The notes under the pieces were generated by a model. It ran no database searches. It was not told the origin of the DNA and saw nothing but the letters and a program-made list of their open reading frames with translations. This document shows positions 12,500-24,360 of a stretch of DNA of 64,000 nt, piece after piece. Origin of the DNA: Megachile rotundata (taxonomy: Eukaryota; Arthropoda; Insecta; Hymenoptera; Megachilidae); assembly GCF_050947335.1 (NCBI RefSeq), contig NC_134991.1, forward strand, positions 5,642,001 through 5,706,000. The letters run 5' to 3'. Within the stretch, counting starts at the first letter, position 1. Every line of letters starts with the position of its first letter. The position numbers were made by a program, and so were the translations under genes.

Positions 12500-12690
12500 T
12501 TTATCATGTACTTCATACTTTTTTTCCATGTTAACATGATGTACTTCATACGTGTATTTCATACGTGTACTTCATACGGGTATTTCATATGTGTATTACA
12601 TACATGTGTTTCATATTAAAGTTATGTACTTCATACGTGTATTCCACATAAAAATAATGTATTTCATACGTGAATTTCATATTAAAATAC
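12500..12690. repeat. Short degenerate repeat (ACTTCATACGTGTATTTC)
   Basis: ACTTCATACGTGTATTTCATACGTGT words of about 14-16 bases recur roughly ten times with small changes. Confidence 0.7.
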
Positions 12691-13434
12691 ACATGTCCAA
12701 ATAAGAAACTACAACATCACAATAGAAGATAACAACAAGTTACGAAGTTTAAAATCAAAATCGAACGAAAAATAAAGAACGCAACAAAACTCAACGTCCA
12801 AAATAAATACCTAAATTATGCAGAAAAGAATACCTCAAATTTGACGAACGAAAGGCAAAACTTGTACTCGTTGAAGATAAATCCGTTTATCTTTCGGTCA
12901 GGACAGTATCAGCTGCCTCCAAAACGTTAAACAGGTTAAAACGTTTAACCGTCACGTCTACCTGAGAGTTTTTCGGGATAACTCGAGACGAAAATAAAGA
13001 AAGAGAGCTGTCTACGAAGGAACCCCTGAGTTTCAAGTCGAGGATCAACGTTCAGGAAATTAGCTAAAACTGGAGCTAAGTGCTGCCGCTGCTTCTTAAC
13101 CGGGCCAAGCACGAAATAATCGCTTCGATCCAACTCGAGAGTTCGGTCCCTCGATCCTCTGGCAGATATTTATCGCGGTAAGTGGGATCCGGTTAAATGC
13201 AACTTCTGATCTGATTTCTACCAGGACCTAAAAGCCTTTTCCCTACTCTCTGCCCCGTGGACGAACACCACGAGCCAGATTCGAGAGCGAGATTAACCCC
13301 ATGGAAAACGCGCGTTGCTTGTTAACGCGTGTATACTCGACGTGCGACAGCGTGGAGCACGTGGGAATGTTTTGTGAAAGCTTCTGAGAGATGAGAGAGA
13401 TATTATAATAGAGGTATAGGGGAATTTTGAGAGT
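12691..13434. other. 5' flank, no gene recognised
   Basis: A-rich to about 12850, then G+C-richer unique DNA. Nothing family-specific seen. Confidence 0.4.
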
Positions 13435-14065
13435 TTTACGTTTGAGGATTTGGGAATTTGGGAATTTTGGAATTTGGAGGTTGTGGAGTCTAAGGATTTT
13501 AGAATTTAATGGCTAGGGAATTTAGAGATTAGGGAATTTAGGGATTTGGGAATTTAAGGATTTGGGAATTTAGGGATTTGGGAGTTTAGAGATTTGGGAA
13601 TTAAGGGATTTGGGAATCTAGGGATTTTGGAATTTGGGGGTTGGGGAATTTAAGAATTTAGGGATTTGGGCATTTAGAGATTTGGGAAATTGGGAATCTA
13701 GGGATTTTGGAATTTGGGGGTTGGAGAATCTAGGGATTTTGGAATTTTAGGGTTGGAGAATCTAGGGATTTTGAAACTTAGGGGTTGGAGAATTTAAGGA
13801 TTGGGGAATTTAGGGATTTGGGAATTTAGAGATTTGGGAATTTGGGGTTTCGGGAATTTAGGGATTCGGAAATCTAAGGATTTTGGAATTTGGGTGTTGG
13901 GAAATCTAGGAATTTTGTAATGTAGGGGTTGGGGAATTTAGAGATTGGGGAATCTAGGAATTTGGGAATTTAGGGAATGGGAAATTCAGAGATTTGGGAA
14001 TTTAGGAATTTGGGAATTTAGAAAGTAGGAATTTAGGTAGTGGGAATTTAGGAAGTGGAAATCCA
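13435..14065 (+). repeat. G-rich minisatellite, 16-bp unit, about 40 copies
   Basis: Tandem units of the form GGGATTTGGGAATTTA with many variants (AGGGATTTTGGAATTTGG, GGGGTTGGGGAATTTA). The G-rich strand is +. At 13596-13623 four GGG runs separated by loops of 6, 4 and 6 bases satisfy the usual G-quadruplex pattern. Family members recur at 19340, 21190, 26720, 29220 and 42535. Confidence 0.9.
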
Positions 14066-16518
14066 ACTCCAGTGTTAATATCCCGACTAACAACATAAAA
14101 CGAAATCTAATAGACATCTGTCACCGCCAAAAATTGATCCATTTCAAAACGAATCATACTCCTCCGCAAATTTATTCAAAAGTCGAATTATTTCGAGCAA
14201 ACAAGCATCCGCGAAACACAGTTCAGCCGTTATTTCGTAGGACAATTATAATCGGCGTGGGTCCAGACGGGAGGCTTTTTCTGTGACAAAAGGAACGTGA
14301 ATCGGTTCGAAACGTATAATTTGGCTGGATTTAGCCGGATCGATTTTGAACAGCTACTGTTTCGCTACAGGCGGATATCTTTTGTGTCGCGGTTTTGTGG
14401 GCGTACACTTCCCCCTGGGCTAAAACGCCAAATGGTAACGACGATACGCGGAATCGAATGTGGAATGGGAAACGGGGATTTGTTTTGTGCACGTTGGTCT
14501 TCGGTTGCGCGAACGAAAAAGAAACAACTTCCATGCCGGACGCGCCACGTCCCAGACAACCGAAAACCGTACGGCTTTCCTTGTCTCTTTGTCACGAAGC
14601 TAATTCCGAAAGTTTGTGAAAGGAAATCGAGATAAAAATCTGTCGCAGTGTCTGTGGTTCGGCTGCGGTTTCGATCGCCCACTCAAAACGCGAAATATCG
14701 AGATCGTTCGGAAAATAACATTGTATCAATCAACCCGTGGTTCACGCACCCTTCTACGTTTATTATAGAAAGATACATTCTTTGGTTTCAATTTAATCGA
14801 ATAATTAAATCCCTTAAAATGTCTGTCAACATATATGTCTCTAATATTTTATCAACAACTTAATATTCAAATTTGAGTTAATAATCACATATGTACTTTA
14901 TCACACATGGTGACTTGGTAACATGGTGACACAAGTGAGGACATTTATGTGAATGAAGTTTTCTTATTCATTTAATATAGCACTTATAATAGCATTTATA
15001 ATAGCACTTTAAATCTGTTACTTGTAATCAAAATTCGTGTGTGAGTATGTGGAGATAACATGAGATGCACATATGGTTTTTATGTATACAACTGAATTGT
15101 TTGTCAAACTTGAAACATTCAAGACTGCAGATTATGCTTATATATAATATGTATACATAATAAAAACTAAACATGTACATATACGTATACATATGTTATG
15201 TGTATACATGTAAAAAACTCATATAGGTATGTAATTTTCAGTAAATCTACATCCACATGAAGATTAACTTGCTTGAAGAGCAATATGAAATGATCAATAA
15301 CTTATGCCAATATCTATATTGCTACATGAATATTTTCAAAAGTTTACATTTATATTCATGATACATGTCCATATGACATTTTCCACATGTCTTTTATAAT
15401 TAAAATTTTTGCTGCATTTTTACGTGACCTTGTAAATCTGGAAGTTATACTTCTCACAATCGTCCATAAAGGTAGAAGTACCTTTCGAAAATCATGCGAA
15501 GATTTATAGCAAATAAAGAAGCAGCAACTGCAATAACGCTGGAGAGAAGAAAATTTAGATACCGAGAGATCGAAAGGAAGCAATTAGCGCGTGGAGGCGT
15601 GATCCTTATCCTTACCCCAGAGTCTACAAGCAGTTAAACGGCTGAGAAGCAATTGTCTTCGAAAAGTCGCCAACAGGCGTCGCGATCTCGTCGGGTGCAC
15701 GCATAATGCGCGCGGGGGTGGTATCGCGGGGGCAAAGTCGGGCCGAATGCGCGTAGCTCGCCGCCAGAAGCGTAGAAGGCTCGGCGTAAGCGGTAAGCTT
15801 TAGCTCATTTCTGGCAATTACAGGGAATGCCAGAATCCGCCGCAAGAATCAAGCCGCGCCGATCGGGCGTGTGTGCGGGCACCGTTTACGCGAAGGCAGC
15901 GTGTGCGCGCCCGCCAACCACCCCGTCGTTGTATCCATCCCTCGAAGCGTTCACACAACCCTCCCGTGCCTTGTACACGAACACGAAATTGGCCTCGTGT
16001 GGGTACAGTGTCACAGAAGCCCGACGAAAGCCACCACCTCCTCAACCCCTACGAATTAACCCCACCCAGGCGCCGCGAGGGAGGGTTGATCGTTCTGCGA
16101 ACGATTTGAGCACCACTGTCTCGCCATGTTCTTCGATCCCGGCCCCGATTGGCTCCAGATCTGACGAACGGCCACGCGGATTCGTGGAATCAGGCCACGC
16201 CTCGTTCGGCAAACGCTGGACCACCTCTTTCCGCGTTTCGCTTCTTCGAGGCGGAGTAGTTGTGTGCTACTACAACAAAGGCCACCCCGTTGCTGCTTGG
16301 CCAACCGACTAGTCCTCGTTGGCACGACGCACGCTCAACAACTTCGACCTTAGCCGGTCGACAATTTTATTTCCCTCTGGCCCGACTGGCTTGCCTCTTC
16401 AGGAGTACCCGTCGACCCTGATGGACGGACACTGCTCGGTGGATCTACGCGTCAAGGGATTTTAGATCGATCGTGAATCGGTGGACAACCAAGTTCGCGA
16501 AAGTTCACACCGACTCCT
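14066..16518. other. Proximal 5' flank of Rx, CpG-rich near the gene
   Basis: 14270-14700 is G+C-richer. 14700-15540 is A+T-rich with TACATATG words. 15600-16518 is the most G+C- and CpG-rich stretch of the flank and lies just upstream of Rx, so it is the best candidate for the core promoter region. ORFs there (for example 15827-16312, 161 codons) are Pro/Arg/Ser-rich, overlap in several frames and match no family. No clear TATA box was seen at a suitable distance. Confidence 0.45.
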
Positions 16519-16743
16519 GTGACGGATCAGTTTTTGATCAGTGCGGAGGAAAATCAGCTGGTAGTGTCGTGTGACGCTCAGTCATGGATGGTGGCTGGAG
16601 CCATTGGTACCGTTGTCATCGTGTGTCTCTTCGCGTGCGAATTGTTCGTTCGACATAGACTTTGTGATAATTGTCCAGGTGTCGATTGTTCAAACAGTCA
16701 AGTGCTCTCGAAGACATTGTCAAGCATCACGTGGCAGGGGTGA
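16519..16743 (+). CDS. Upstream ORF in the Rx leader region, 74 aa, with a hydrophobic segment
   Basis: An uninterrupted ATG-to-stop frame ending 122 bases before the Rx start codon. The predicted peptide has a hydrophobic stretch (residues about 24-46, AGAIGTVVIVCLFACELF) that resembles a membrane segment, followed by a Cys-rich tail. No family is recognised. If the Rx transcript starts upstream of 16519 this would be an upstream ORF that could damp Rx translation. It may equally be chance in a G+C-rich leader. The transcript start is unknown. Confidence 0.2.
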   Translation: MTDQFLISAEENQLVVSCDAQSWMVAGAIGTVVIVCLFACELFVRHRLCDNCPGVDCSNSQVLSKTLSSITWQG

Positions 16744-16750
16744 TCTCAAA

Positions 16751-16810
16751 ATGCGTTTTGTAATCGAAGACACGTGTCACGGACAGTTTCGTGCCTCGAT
16801 CGAACACTAA
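16751..16810 (+). CDS. Second short upstream ORF, 19 aa
   Basis: ATG at 16751 to TAA at 16808-16810, closing 55 bases before the Rx ATG and in a different frame from it. Its only evidence is its position in the presumed 5' leader. Confidence 0.15.
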   Translation: MRFVIEDTCHGQFRASIEH

Positions 16811-16865
16811 TAGCATTTAACAAGGATTCTCAACAATCATTCCATTAGCGGGAAGGTTTTCTACG

Positions 16866-17040
16866 ATGGATTCGCAGCAGTTGGTTGACACGGCCTCTCA
16901 GAACAGTCAGGACATCGTCCTGCCCAAACCCGCGAGCAGCACACCGAGACACAGTATCGACGCGATCCTTGGACTGGCGAATAACAAAAGGGGCCATCAA
17001 GAGATGGAGGATAACGCGAGAGACACCCAAGAGAACACTG
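16866..17040 (+). CDS. Rx: Rx (retinal homeobox) exon 1, coding part
   Basis: Encodes residues 1-58 and the first base of codon 59. The octapeptide (eh1-like Groucho-binding motif) HSIDAILGL occupies residues 29-37 and is the N-terminal signature of Rx/Rax paired-like homeodomain proteins. It is preceded by a Ser/Gln-rich stretch and followed by a charged stretch. The ATG at 16866 is favoured because the same frame has a stop (TAA, 16818-16820) upstream with no ATG between them. The exon ends at CTG|GTAACG, so intron 1 is phase 1, matching the acceptor at 40346-40347. Rx is a nuclear transcription factor known from eye and anterior brain development in animals, and in insects mainly from brain and clypeolabral patterning. 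The octapeptide is expected to recruit a co-repressor. The annotation is firm because the partner exon carries an Rx-type homeodomain. Confidence 0.88.
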
Positions 17041-18349
17041 GTAACGTTTCATTCTCAGGTTTATTCTGATTTGTCGGTTTAGTCTAATTGGATCAAATGT
17101 GAATGTTTGTCATGATGAATCGTGAGAAGATTTAGCACTTGTGGGGTTTGCAAAGTTGCTTGAAGCTTCAATTTGATACCTAACTTTGCGAGGTTATATA
17201 TGATATGCTAGGAAGTTTGTCAACCATGTGATTCTCGTTCAGTAGATACAGTAGATTTAATATTTTAGTTCTCTTGTTATCTCTTATCGATTTGAATAGC
17301 AGTAATTAATTAATAGGTATCTTATTATGGATTCATTGAAGTAGTCCAATTTAATTAAATGCAATATTTAATGAGATGTATATACATCTAAGACCCAACC
17401 TTTTCCCTTAAATTAATTAATGGTGGACTTGAACCCCTTCTGACAAATTTACTTTATACTTAAGTTATGATAATGAAATTTTTTAGTTCAAAGAGCATCC
17501 TGTGGTTACAGTATTTGGATAAGTGGTGTGCAAATTGATTTATTAACTTATTAAAATTTTTTTTTAATTAAAAAAATTGTGAATAAAGAATTGTGACGTG
17601 TATTTGAATAACTAATAGATTTAGAGAATTAATTGAAGGATAGACACGATAGCGTCGCACGATCTGTCCGACGGTTCACGCATGAGCGTGTTCTGTTGCT
17701 ACCCCTGTATTAGATCCAGGACATTGGATCCCAAATCCCAAAACGGCTCAAGTTACCCTCGGAGACTTATTAACAAAGCAGCTTCGATCAATCATTTCAT
17801 CCAATTACTGGTTTCGCTATTATCCTTCGCTCCAATCGAGTTCAATGTAATCGGGTATCAAACCGCAGGAGTTTCGATCAAAATTCACATACATTTTAAA
17901 CTCGGTAACAAGAATAAAATTGTGACTGAAGCTTGGTCCTGTCGTTTTAATTCGTTCAACAAACGTTCGTGATCATCGGAGATAGAAAAGTGGTTCGATA
18001 CATCACGATTAATGGAACAAATAAATTTCTGTGCGTATACGATCGAGGCAATTAATAATACGCTAGTTAGGCAAATTAAGATGACGCTCGCGATAATACT
18101 CTCCTGACAACCTTAATGCTTCTTAGGCGTTCGCTAATTGCTCGAATGCATTAGCACTTTTTTGTTCGCGTTAGAAATCGGGAAATAATTGCGTGCGGAA
18201 TATATATCTCCGTGTATAATTTTCATTTTTTAAATAACTTCATTATGCTTCTTTTGCGGAACTTTAATAGCGCTGTTTTTGTGTTTTTCTTGTTTAATGG
18301 GGTGATACAGTTATGTTGGAAATTTACATTTACGAATATTTAGAGCTGT
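17041..18349. other. Intron 1 unique segment
   Basis: A+T-rich unique DNA. TAATTAATTA at 17303-17312 is a palindromic pair of TAAT homeodomain half-sites with a 2-base spacer (P2 type), which paired-class homeodomains can bind as dimers. 17640-18000 is G+C-richer. No ORF with a recognised domain. Confidence 0.4.
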
Positions 18350-18790
18350 GTATCTTTGGATCTACGTTACCAGGTTTCTATATTCTGCGATTTCTGTATT
18401 GTTAGATACGTTACTAGGTAATGTTTCTAGGTATGTCAAGATATCTATGCACTTCTAGATTTGTAATCTCTGGATTCTTTATATCTTCTTATATTTTTAT
18501 ATTCTTGTACTTCTAGATTCTTATATTTCTGGAGCTCTATATTCGTGGGTACCTATGTCTTTAAATTCCTGGACTTCTAGATTCTTACAGTGTTGAATTC
18601 CTATTTCTCTACAGTATATGTTTAGGACCTCTACATCCATATTCCTGAAAACCCCAAATTTGTTCATACATGTGCTTCTAAACTTCTCCCTCATCTTAAT
18701 ATTGCTAGGTCCCTCTATCCCTATATCCCTATATCCCTATGTCTTTCTATTCCTCTATCACCATATCTCTAAGAAAATATCTAAAGATTA
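18350..18790. repeat. Degenerate pyrimidine-rich repeat (TTCTAGATTCTTATAT / CCCTATAT)
   Basis: TTCTAGATTCTTATAT-like words recur every 15-25 bases to about 18620. The stretch 18710-18760 is a clean CCCTATAT run. Confidence 0.65.
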
Positions 18791-19339
18791 TCTACAACAT
18801 TACATATCACCTCTCCCAACAACAAAATCAGAATTCTCATCTACTCTCCCCAACTACTCGAACCAACTAAACTAATCATCAAAAGATAAAATCATTACAC
18901 TATGCATCACAGTTCAAAAGACCAATCAATGTTCGATAAAATTAAACTTCAGATCAAATAGATTGAAATGCAAGATTCTTGTATTATATCCAACGCACAC
19001 TTCATCGTCTAAATCCGATAATACGATCGACTACTTATCAAACAGAACACCTACCCTTGACCAATGCACTTCGTCTGCTTCGGTCGTCATAGTAGATAAT
19101 ATCCGTACGGATCCGTACGGATTTCATGTATTTGTTTTGCACTCTGCCAGAGATTATGAAATCCATGAAACGAAAATGACGGCAGTATTTTATCGAGACG
19201 GTATTAATGTGCTTCGTTTATTTCAGTTATCTTAAGTAATTTTGTTGACATGTTATTTACAGTACATGTTTTGGATTATTTTGGGCTCAATTTATTTGTT
19301 GACGAAATTTTAGAGTTGGAGATTAGAAATATTTTTTTG
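18791..19339. other. Intron 1 segment containing a perfect 22-bp palindrome
   Basis: Mostly unremarkable DNA. At 19101-19122 two tandem copies of ATCCGTACGG followed by AT form a perfect 22-bp palindrome centred on GGATCC. Confidence 0.55.
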
Positions 19340-20130
19340 TGAGGTAGAGATGCCGAATTTGGGAATTTAGGGATTTGGGGATTTGGGAGTATAGGAATTT
19401 TGGGGATTTGTAGATTTGGGGATTTTGTGATTTGGAGATTTACAGACATGGAAATCTAGGGATTTGGGGATTTGAAGATTTGGGAATCTAGGGATTTGGG
19501 AATTTGGAGATTTGGGAATCTAAGAATTTGGGGATTTGTGAATCTGGGGATTTGGAGATTGGGGAATCTAAGAATTTGAAAATTTGGAGATTTGGGGATT
19601 TGAGAATCTGGAGATTTGTAGATTTGGGGATCTAGGAATTTCGGAATTTGAAGATTTGGGGATTTGAGAATCTAGGGATTGGAGATTTGGAAATCTAGGA
19701 ATTTGGGGATTTGGAGATTTGGAGACTTCAAAATCTGGAGATTTGTAGATTTGGAGATTTAGGAATTTGGGAATTTGAAGATTTGGGAATCTAGGGATTT
19801 GGGGATTTAAGAATCTAGGGATTTGGAGATTTAGGACTCTAGGAATTTAGGAATTTGAGAATCTGGGAATTTTGAGATTTGGGAATCTAGAAATTTGGGA
19901 ATTTGAAAATTGGTGAATCTAGGAATTTTTAAGATGTGGAGATCTGGGAATCTAGGGGTTTGGGGATTTGAGAATCTGGGAATTTGGAAAATTGGAAATC
20001 AAGGTTTTTAGAAATTTGAGAGTCCAAAAATTTAAGGATTTTGAAATCTAGGTGTTTGGAAATCTAGGAGTTTGTAGATCCAATGCGAGAGATGTGGAAA
20101 TCTAAGAATTTGTAGTCCTAGAAACGTAAG
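19340..20130 (+). repeat. G-rich minisatellite, about 790 bp
   Basis: Tandem GGGGATTTGGAGATTTGGGAATCTAGGAATTTG-like words with a 7-8 base pulse and 15-16 base units. It is the largest block of the G-rich family here and decays towards 20130. Since Rx is transcribed on +, the pre-mRNA would carry the G-rich strand. Confidence 0.9.
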
Positions 20131-21189
20131 AACTCGGTGATTTAAAAAAGAAAAATTTTAGAAATTTATATTAGAAAATCCAGAAACCCAATTGAATATC
20201 TAAAAAAATTCGAAAATTCAAAAAATCCCAGATTTGTACGTCGCAAATAGAACAACCCCAAACCTTCCAAAATTAAAAAATCATAAAACTTAAAATAAAA
20301 TTAAAAAGTACTTTATGCCCTCAAAAATTGGATAACTCTCCCCAAGATATGAGACGTGATACGAGTTCACCAGATCGAAATAAAACGTACATAGCGGCTG
20401 TACGACTGTAAACGTGTAATTGAAAAATCGTTAGTATCGCGAGGATCACGTAGCCGGTGTTAGTGGCACGTTGTCGTGTACGGGCGCTAATTAGTCGTCC
20501 GGGACGAGGTGAAACGCGAGCCTGTCTCCTGTATCGGCCCGTCTAAACGTATATCCGATAATTCCAATTTCGAGAGCGAATCGTGCTCCTCTTGATCGTG
20601 TCGTGGTCCCTGGATACACTCGGTCGTTGTCTCGCGAAAACGCTCTAGCCACCGACTGTCGTTCGCGATGTCACCGGTATACAACAAGGTATCGGCTGCA
20701 CGTTTCGCCGCACCTCTATCGACGCGACGCTCTCGCCGGAAGGCTCGAAATCGACAAAACAATTTCGTATGGGCGCTGGTTGCCTCGTTTTTTCGTTTCT
20801 TTCTTCCTTTTTTTTGGCCGCGTCATCGAAAGCCGCCGTTAACGAAAAAATTACACGTGCAACAAGAGCTTGTATCAATTCGACGGACATCGGGATGCCG
20901 CACCACCGAAAGTGACGATCGATTGCCTAAATTAACCCTTGGATATCGAATATTTCAACATTTTATTTTTATTGTCCTGTTCGTAGATAGTTCAGTAATA
21001 GATCATTTTTTAGTGATAGTTTATTCGCTGATGGGTAGTGATGGAGTTGTGTGAGGTGATTTTTTGGGATTTTGATTGATGTGAATTTGGTTGGACGATT
21101 TTGTATTAGTTTCATTATTGGGTTCATGAGGAGGGTTGTTTTGAGAGTTGGATTGATGTGGATTGTTTGGTAGTCTATTGCGTGTGGAT
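20131..21189. other. Intron 1 segment with a CpG-rich patch
   Basis: 20131-20340 is A-rich decay of the preceding array. 20440-20930 is G+C-richer unique sequence with overlapping ORFs on both strands (20487-20762 minus, 20668-21054 plus) and no recognised domain. It is a candidate intronic regulatory element. Confidence 0.4.
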
Positions 21190-21595
21190 CACTTGGAGAT
21201 TTGGGGATATGAAAATTTGGGAATTTTGAGATTTGGGGATATGAAAATTTGGGAATTTTGAGATTTGGGAATCTGGGGATTTGGGGATTTCAAGATTTGG
21301 GACTCTAGGAATTTGGGAATTTAGGAATTTGGGGGTTTGGAAATTTGGGACTCTAGGAATTTGGGGATTTAGGAATTTAGGGATTTGGAAATTTGGGACT
21401 CTAGGAATTTGGGGATTTCAAGATTTGGGAATTTGGAGATTTGGGAATCCAAGAATTTGGAGATTTGGAGATTTGGAAATCTAGGAATTTGGGAATTTGG
21501 AGATTTGGGAATGTAAGAGTTTAGGGATTTGAAGATTTGGGAATCTAGGATTTTAGGGATTTGAGAATGTAGAGATTTGAAGTTTTGCTAGTCTA
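21190..21595 (+). repeat. G-rich minisatellite, about 400 bp
   Basis: Units such as GGGACTCTAGGAATTTGGGG and GGGATTTCAAGATTTGG. A block of about 40 bases near 21200 is repeated almost identically from 21230, a recent local duplication. The + strand ORF at 21281-21484 (repeats of the type GIWKFGTL) is produced by the array. Confidence 0.9.
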
Positions 21596-22330
21596 GTTCA
21601 TATGGATTATTATTTTAGTAATCTGTTGCATGTGGATCATTGTCGTGGTGGTCTATTTTGATATTTCGGTTCATGTAGACTGTTACTTTGATAATCAGTT
21701 TTATGCAGATCAATACTGTGGTTGTCTAGCTCATGTGGATTGTTATTTTGGTAGTTAGTTTCATGTGGATCATTACTTTGGTTATCTAGTTTATGTGGAT
21801 TTTTATTTTGGTAGTCCATTTCATGTACATTATTTTGATAGTCTAGTTCATGTGATTTGTTATTTTGGTAGTCTGGTTCATGTGGATCATTGGTTTAGTA
21901 ATCTTGTTCATGTGGATTGTTATGTTAGTAGTCTGTTTCATATGGATCCTTTTGATAGTCTAGTACATGTGGTTTGTTACTTTGATAATCTGTTTCATAA
22001 TTAATTGCTATTTTAATAATCTGTTTCACATATCTGTTATTTTAATAGTCTGTTTCACATATAGACTATCATTTTGATATTCTGGTTCAAGTAGACTGTT
22101 ACTTTGATAATCGCTTCCATGTGGATCATTGCTTTGGTAGTCTAGTTGATGTGGATTGTTATTTTGATAGTCAGTTTCATATGGATTGCTATTTTAATAG
22201 TCTGTTTCTTGTAAACCATCATTTTGATGTTTTAATTCATATAGACTGTTATTTTGATAATCTGCTCCATAAGAATCATTCTTTTAACAGTCTTGTTCAT
22301 GTGTATTTTTATTTTGATAGTCTACAAAAA
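21596..22330 (+). repeat. 30-bp tandem repeat, about 24 copies
   Basis: Units read TTCATGTGGATTGTTATTTT followed by GGTAGTCTAG. Since 30 is divisible by 3, long ORFs appear on both strands (21765-22004 and 22121-22426 plus; 21637-21819 minus) encoding decapeptide-like repeats. There is no sign of codon-level constraint, so they are treated as by-products. It starts directly after the G-rich array. Confidence 0.88.
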
Positions 22331-23639
22331 TTGTACAATGCCTATCTGACTTTATTCAACTGCACATTTTGTAATTCATTATCCTATCAAATTCCACAGA
22401 AATCGAAAACTATCCAAAACACTTGACTCACAAGTTAACAGGTTTGATCCTCCACGATCTTCGTCGATGTTTCAGTCGTGCAGCTAAGCCTGGTGTAATC
22501 TCGTTGCCGTGGCTACAGTGATCGATAACCGAAACGTTTTTGCATAATGCACTTGTCGTTTGTCACCGTGTTTGGTAGATCTCCGAAGAGAGTCGTCATC
22601 GATGTCCGATTTATTTTTACGATTCCTCGGCTCAGTGTCGAGTCTTTCTCGCCGATTAATGCGTCGCGATACGAGGATGACTGTGTAATTCGACGTCTGT
22701 TGATTAAGTAATAGCAATTAAACCCCTGGATTTTCATTCTCGATTTCGTCGCGTTCGAACTTCAAGAGAACCCGAAAGTTTCGGGTTGATACGAGTTGAG
22801 AAATAATGAAGTTCCATCGGTGGTAACTTCCGGCGATCAGCTGGAACTTGCAAGGTTCTTGTTCGACGTCGTCCTTTTCCACTGAAAACATCCAACTGTG
22901 TTAATTATAATGAAACTAATTTGACATTCCTTGCTTAAAATTTTCTCGATTCGAGAGAGTTTCGTCGGAAGAAAAAGCTTGAAGGAATGCCTATAATTTC
23001 TTCCGCTAGGTCGAGCAGTAATTGAGCTACTTAAGGGTTCGCGCTTCTGGACAATTCCGGATAGTCCATCGTCGTGACGGGATAATTGAAAGGAGAGAAA
23101 TCGAGGAGCGATGGGGAGTGAAAAGAAAAACAGAAAAAGAGAGAGAGAACGGAGGCTGCTTAGCCAGAGCCCAGTCTTGTCCCGCTAATCGAATTATCAT
23201 TAATTATGATACCGTGCGCGAGAAAGAAGAAAAGGTAAAAAGCGAGCTCGGCCTCTGCTAATAAGTATGATGGAAAGAAGGGAAGAATGAAGAGAGAACG
23301 GGCCGAAAAAAGAGATAGATGGAAGCGGCTTTAAGTCAGTCGCTTCTTAAGAACTGAATTGACGTGTCTACTAATGGATCGCGCCTGCCCCATCTACTTT
23401 CTTCTTCAACCTCTTTTTCGTCTTCTTCCTTCCACCTTATCTTTTTCTTCTGCGGCGTCTTCTTCTTCTTATCCTTGGCCCTCGTGTACCGCCACTATTA
23501 CTCTGGTAGCAAGGGGACCTGTTATACTACCGGTTGAAACTGAAAAATTGGTGGAATTCAAGGTTGCAAATTTTGTGATATAAGGAGAGGTGATATGACA
23601 GGGTGAATATAATGGGAATTCAAGGTGGCGAATGTTGTG
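22331..23639. other. Intron 1 unique segment
   Basis: 22440-22900 is G+C-richer. 23080-23330 is purine-rich with GAGAGA runs on +. 23395-23470 is a pyrimidine run of CTTCTTCTT words. No coding region recognised. Confidence 0.4.
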
Positions 23640-24360
23640 GGAAATACTACACGTGGCGAATACCGTGCGTTGTAAATAGAACACATGGTGAATACTAGGC
23701 GTAGTAAATTCTACGCGTGGTGAATTCTACGTATGGTGAATTCTACGCGTGGTAAATTCTACGCGTGGTGAACTCTACGTGTGGTAAATTCTACGCGTGG
23801 TACATTCTACGCGTGGTGAATTCTACGCGTGGTAAATTCTACGCATGGTAATTTCTACGCGTGGTACATTCTACGTGTGGTGAATTCTACGCGTGGTAAA
23901 TTCTACGCATGGTAATTTCTACGCGTAATGAATTCTAAGCTTGGTAAATTCTACGCGTGGTAAATTCTATGCGTGGTGAACTCTACTCGTGGTGGATTCC
24001 ACACATAGTAATTCTACGTGTGATAAGTACAACACGTGGTTAGTGCAACGCGTAGCAAATTCCATGCGTCGTAAGTATGCGTAGCGAAGCATGGTGAATT
24101 CAACGCGTGGCAATTCTACGCATGGTAAATACAACTCATAAATACACCACGTTTTATAATCTAACGCTTGAATATTTAACATGTAGTTATCCAATGCTTG
24201 GTGATTCAACGAGTACATATCCAACGCGTGGTAATTTAACGCGTACATATCGAACGCGTAAATATCTAAAGCGTAGTTATCTTTCGCGTACTAATCTAAC
24301 ACGTGAGAATCAAACAGGTAGATATCCAACGTGTAATAATCTACCACATCGATATCCACC
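23640..24360 (+). repeat. ACGCGT minisatellite, 16-bp unit, about 40 copies
   Basis: Units read ATTCTACGCGTGGTAA (16 bp), most regular from 23700 to 23990 and degenerating to CGCGTA.ATATCTAA forms by 24360. The CCACGCGTGG-like core is palindromic and CpG-rich, in contrast with the A+T-rich surroundings. Related blocks lie at 25350, 32905, 36950, 50490 and 58665. Confidence 0.92.

Noticed and set aside
15827..16312. 161-codon Pro/Arg-rich ORF upstream of Rx
   Set aside because: Overlaps other ORFs on both strands in the CpG-rich proximal flank and shows no domain.
21765..22426. Tyr/Phe/His-rich decapeptide ORFs as real proteins
   Set aside because: They are frame-preserving readings of a 30-bp tandem repeat, with an equivalent ORF on the opposite strand.
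23690..24000. Regular short repeats as a CRISPR array
   Set aside because: Units are directly tandem with no unique spacers, and the context is an animal intron.
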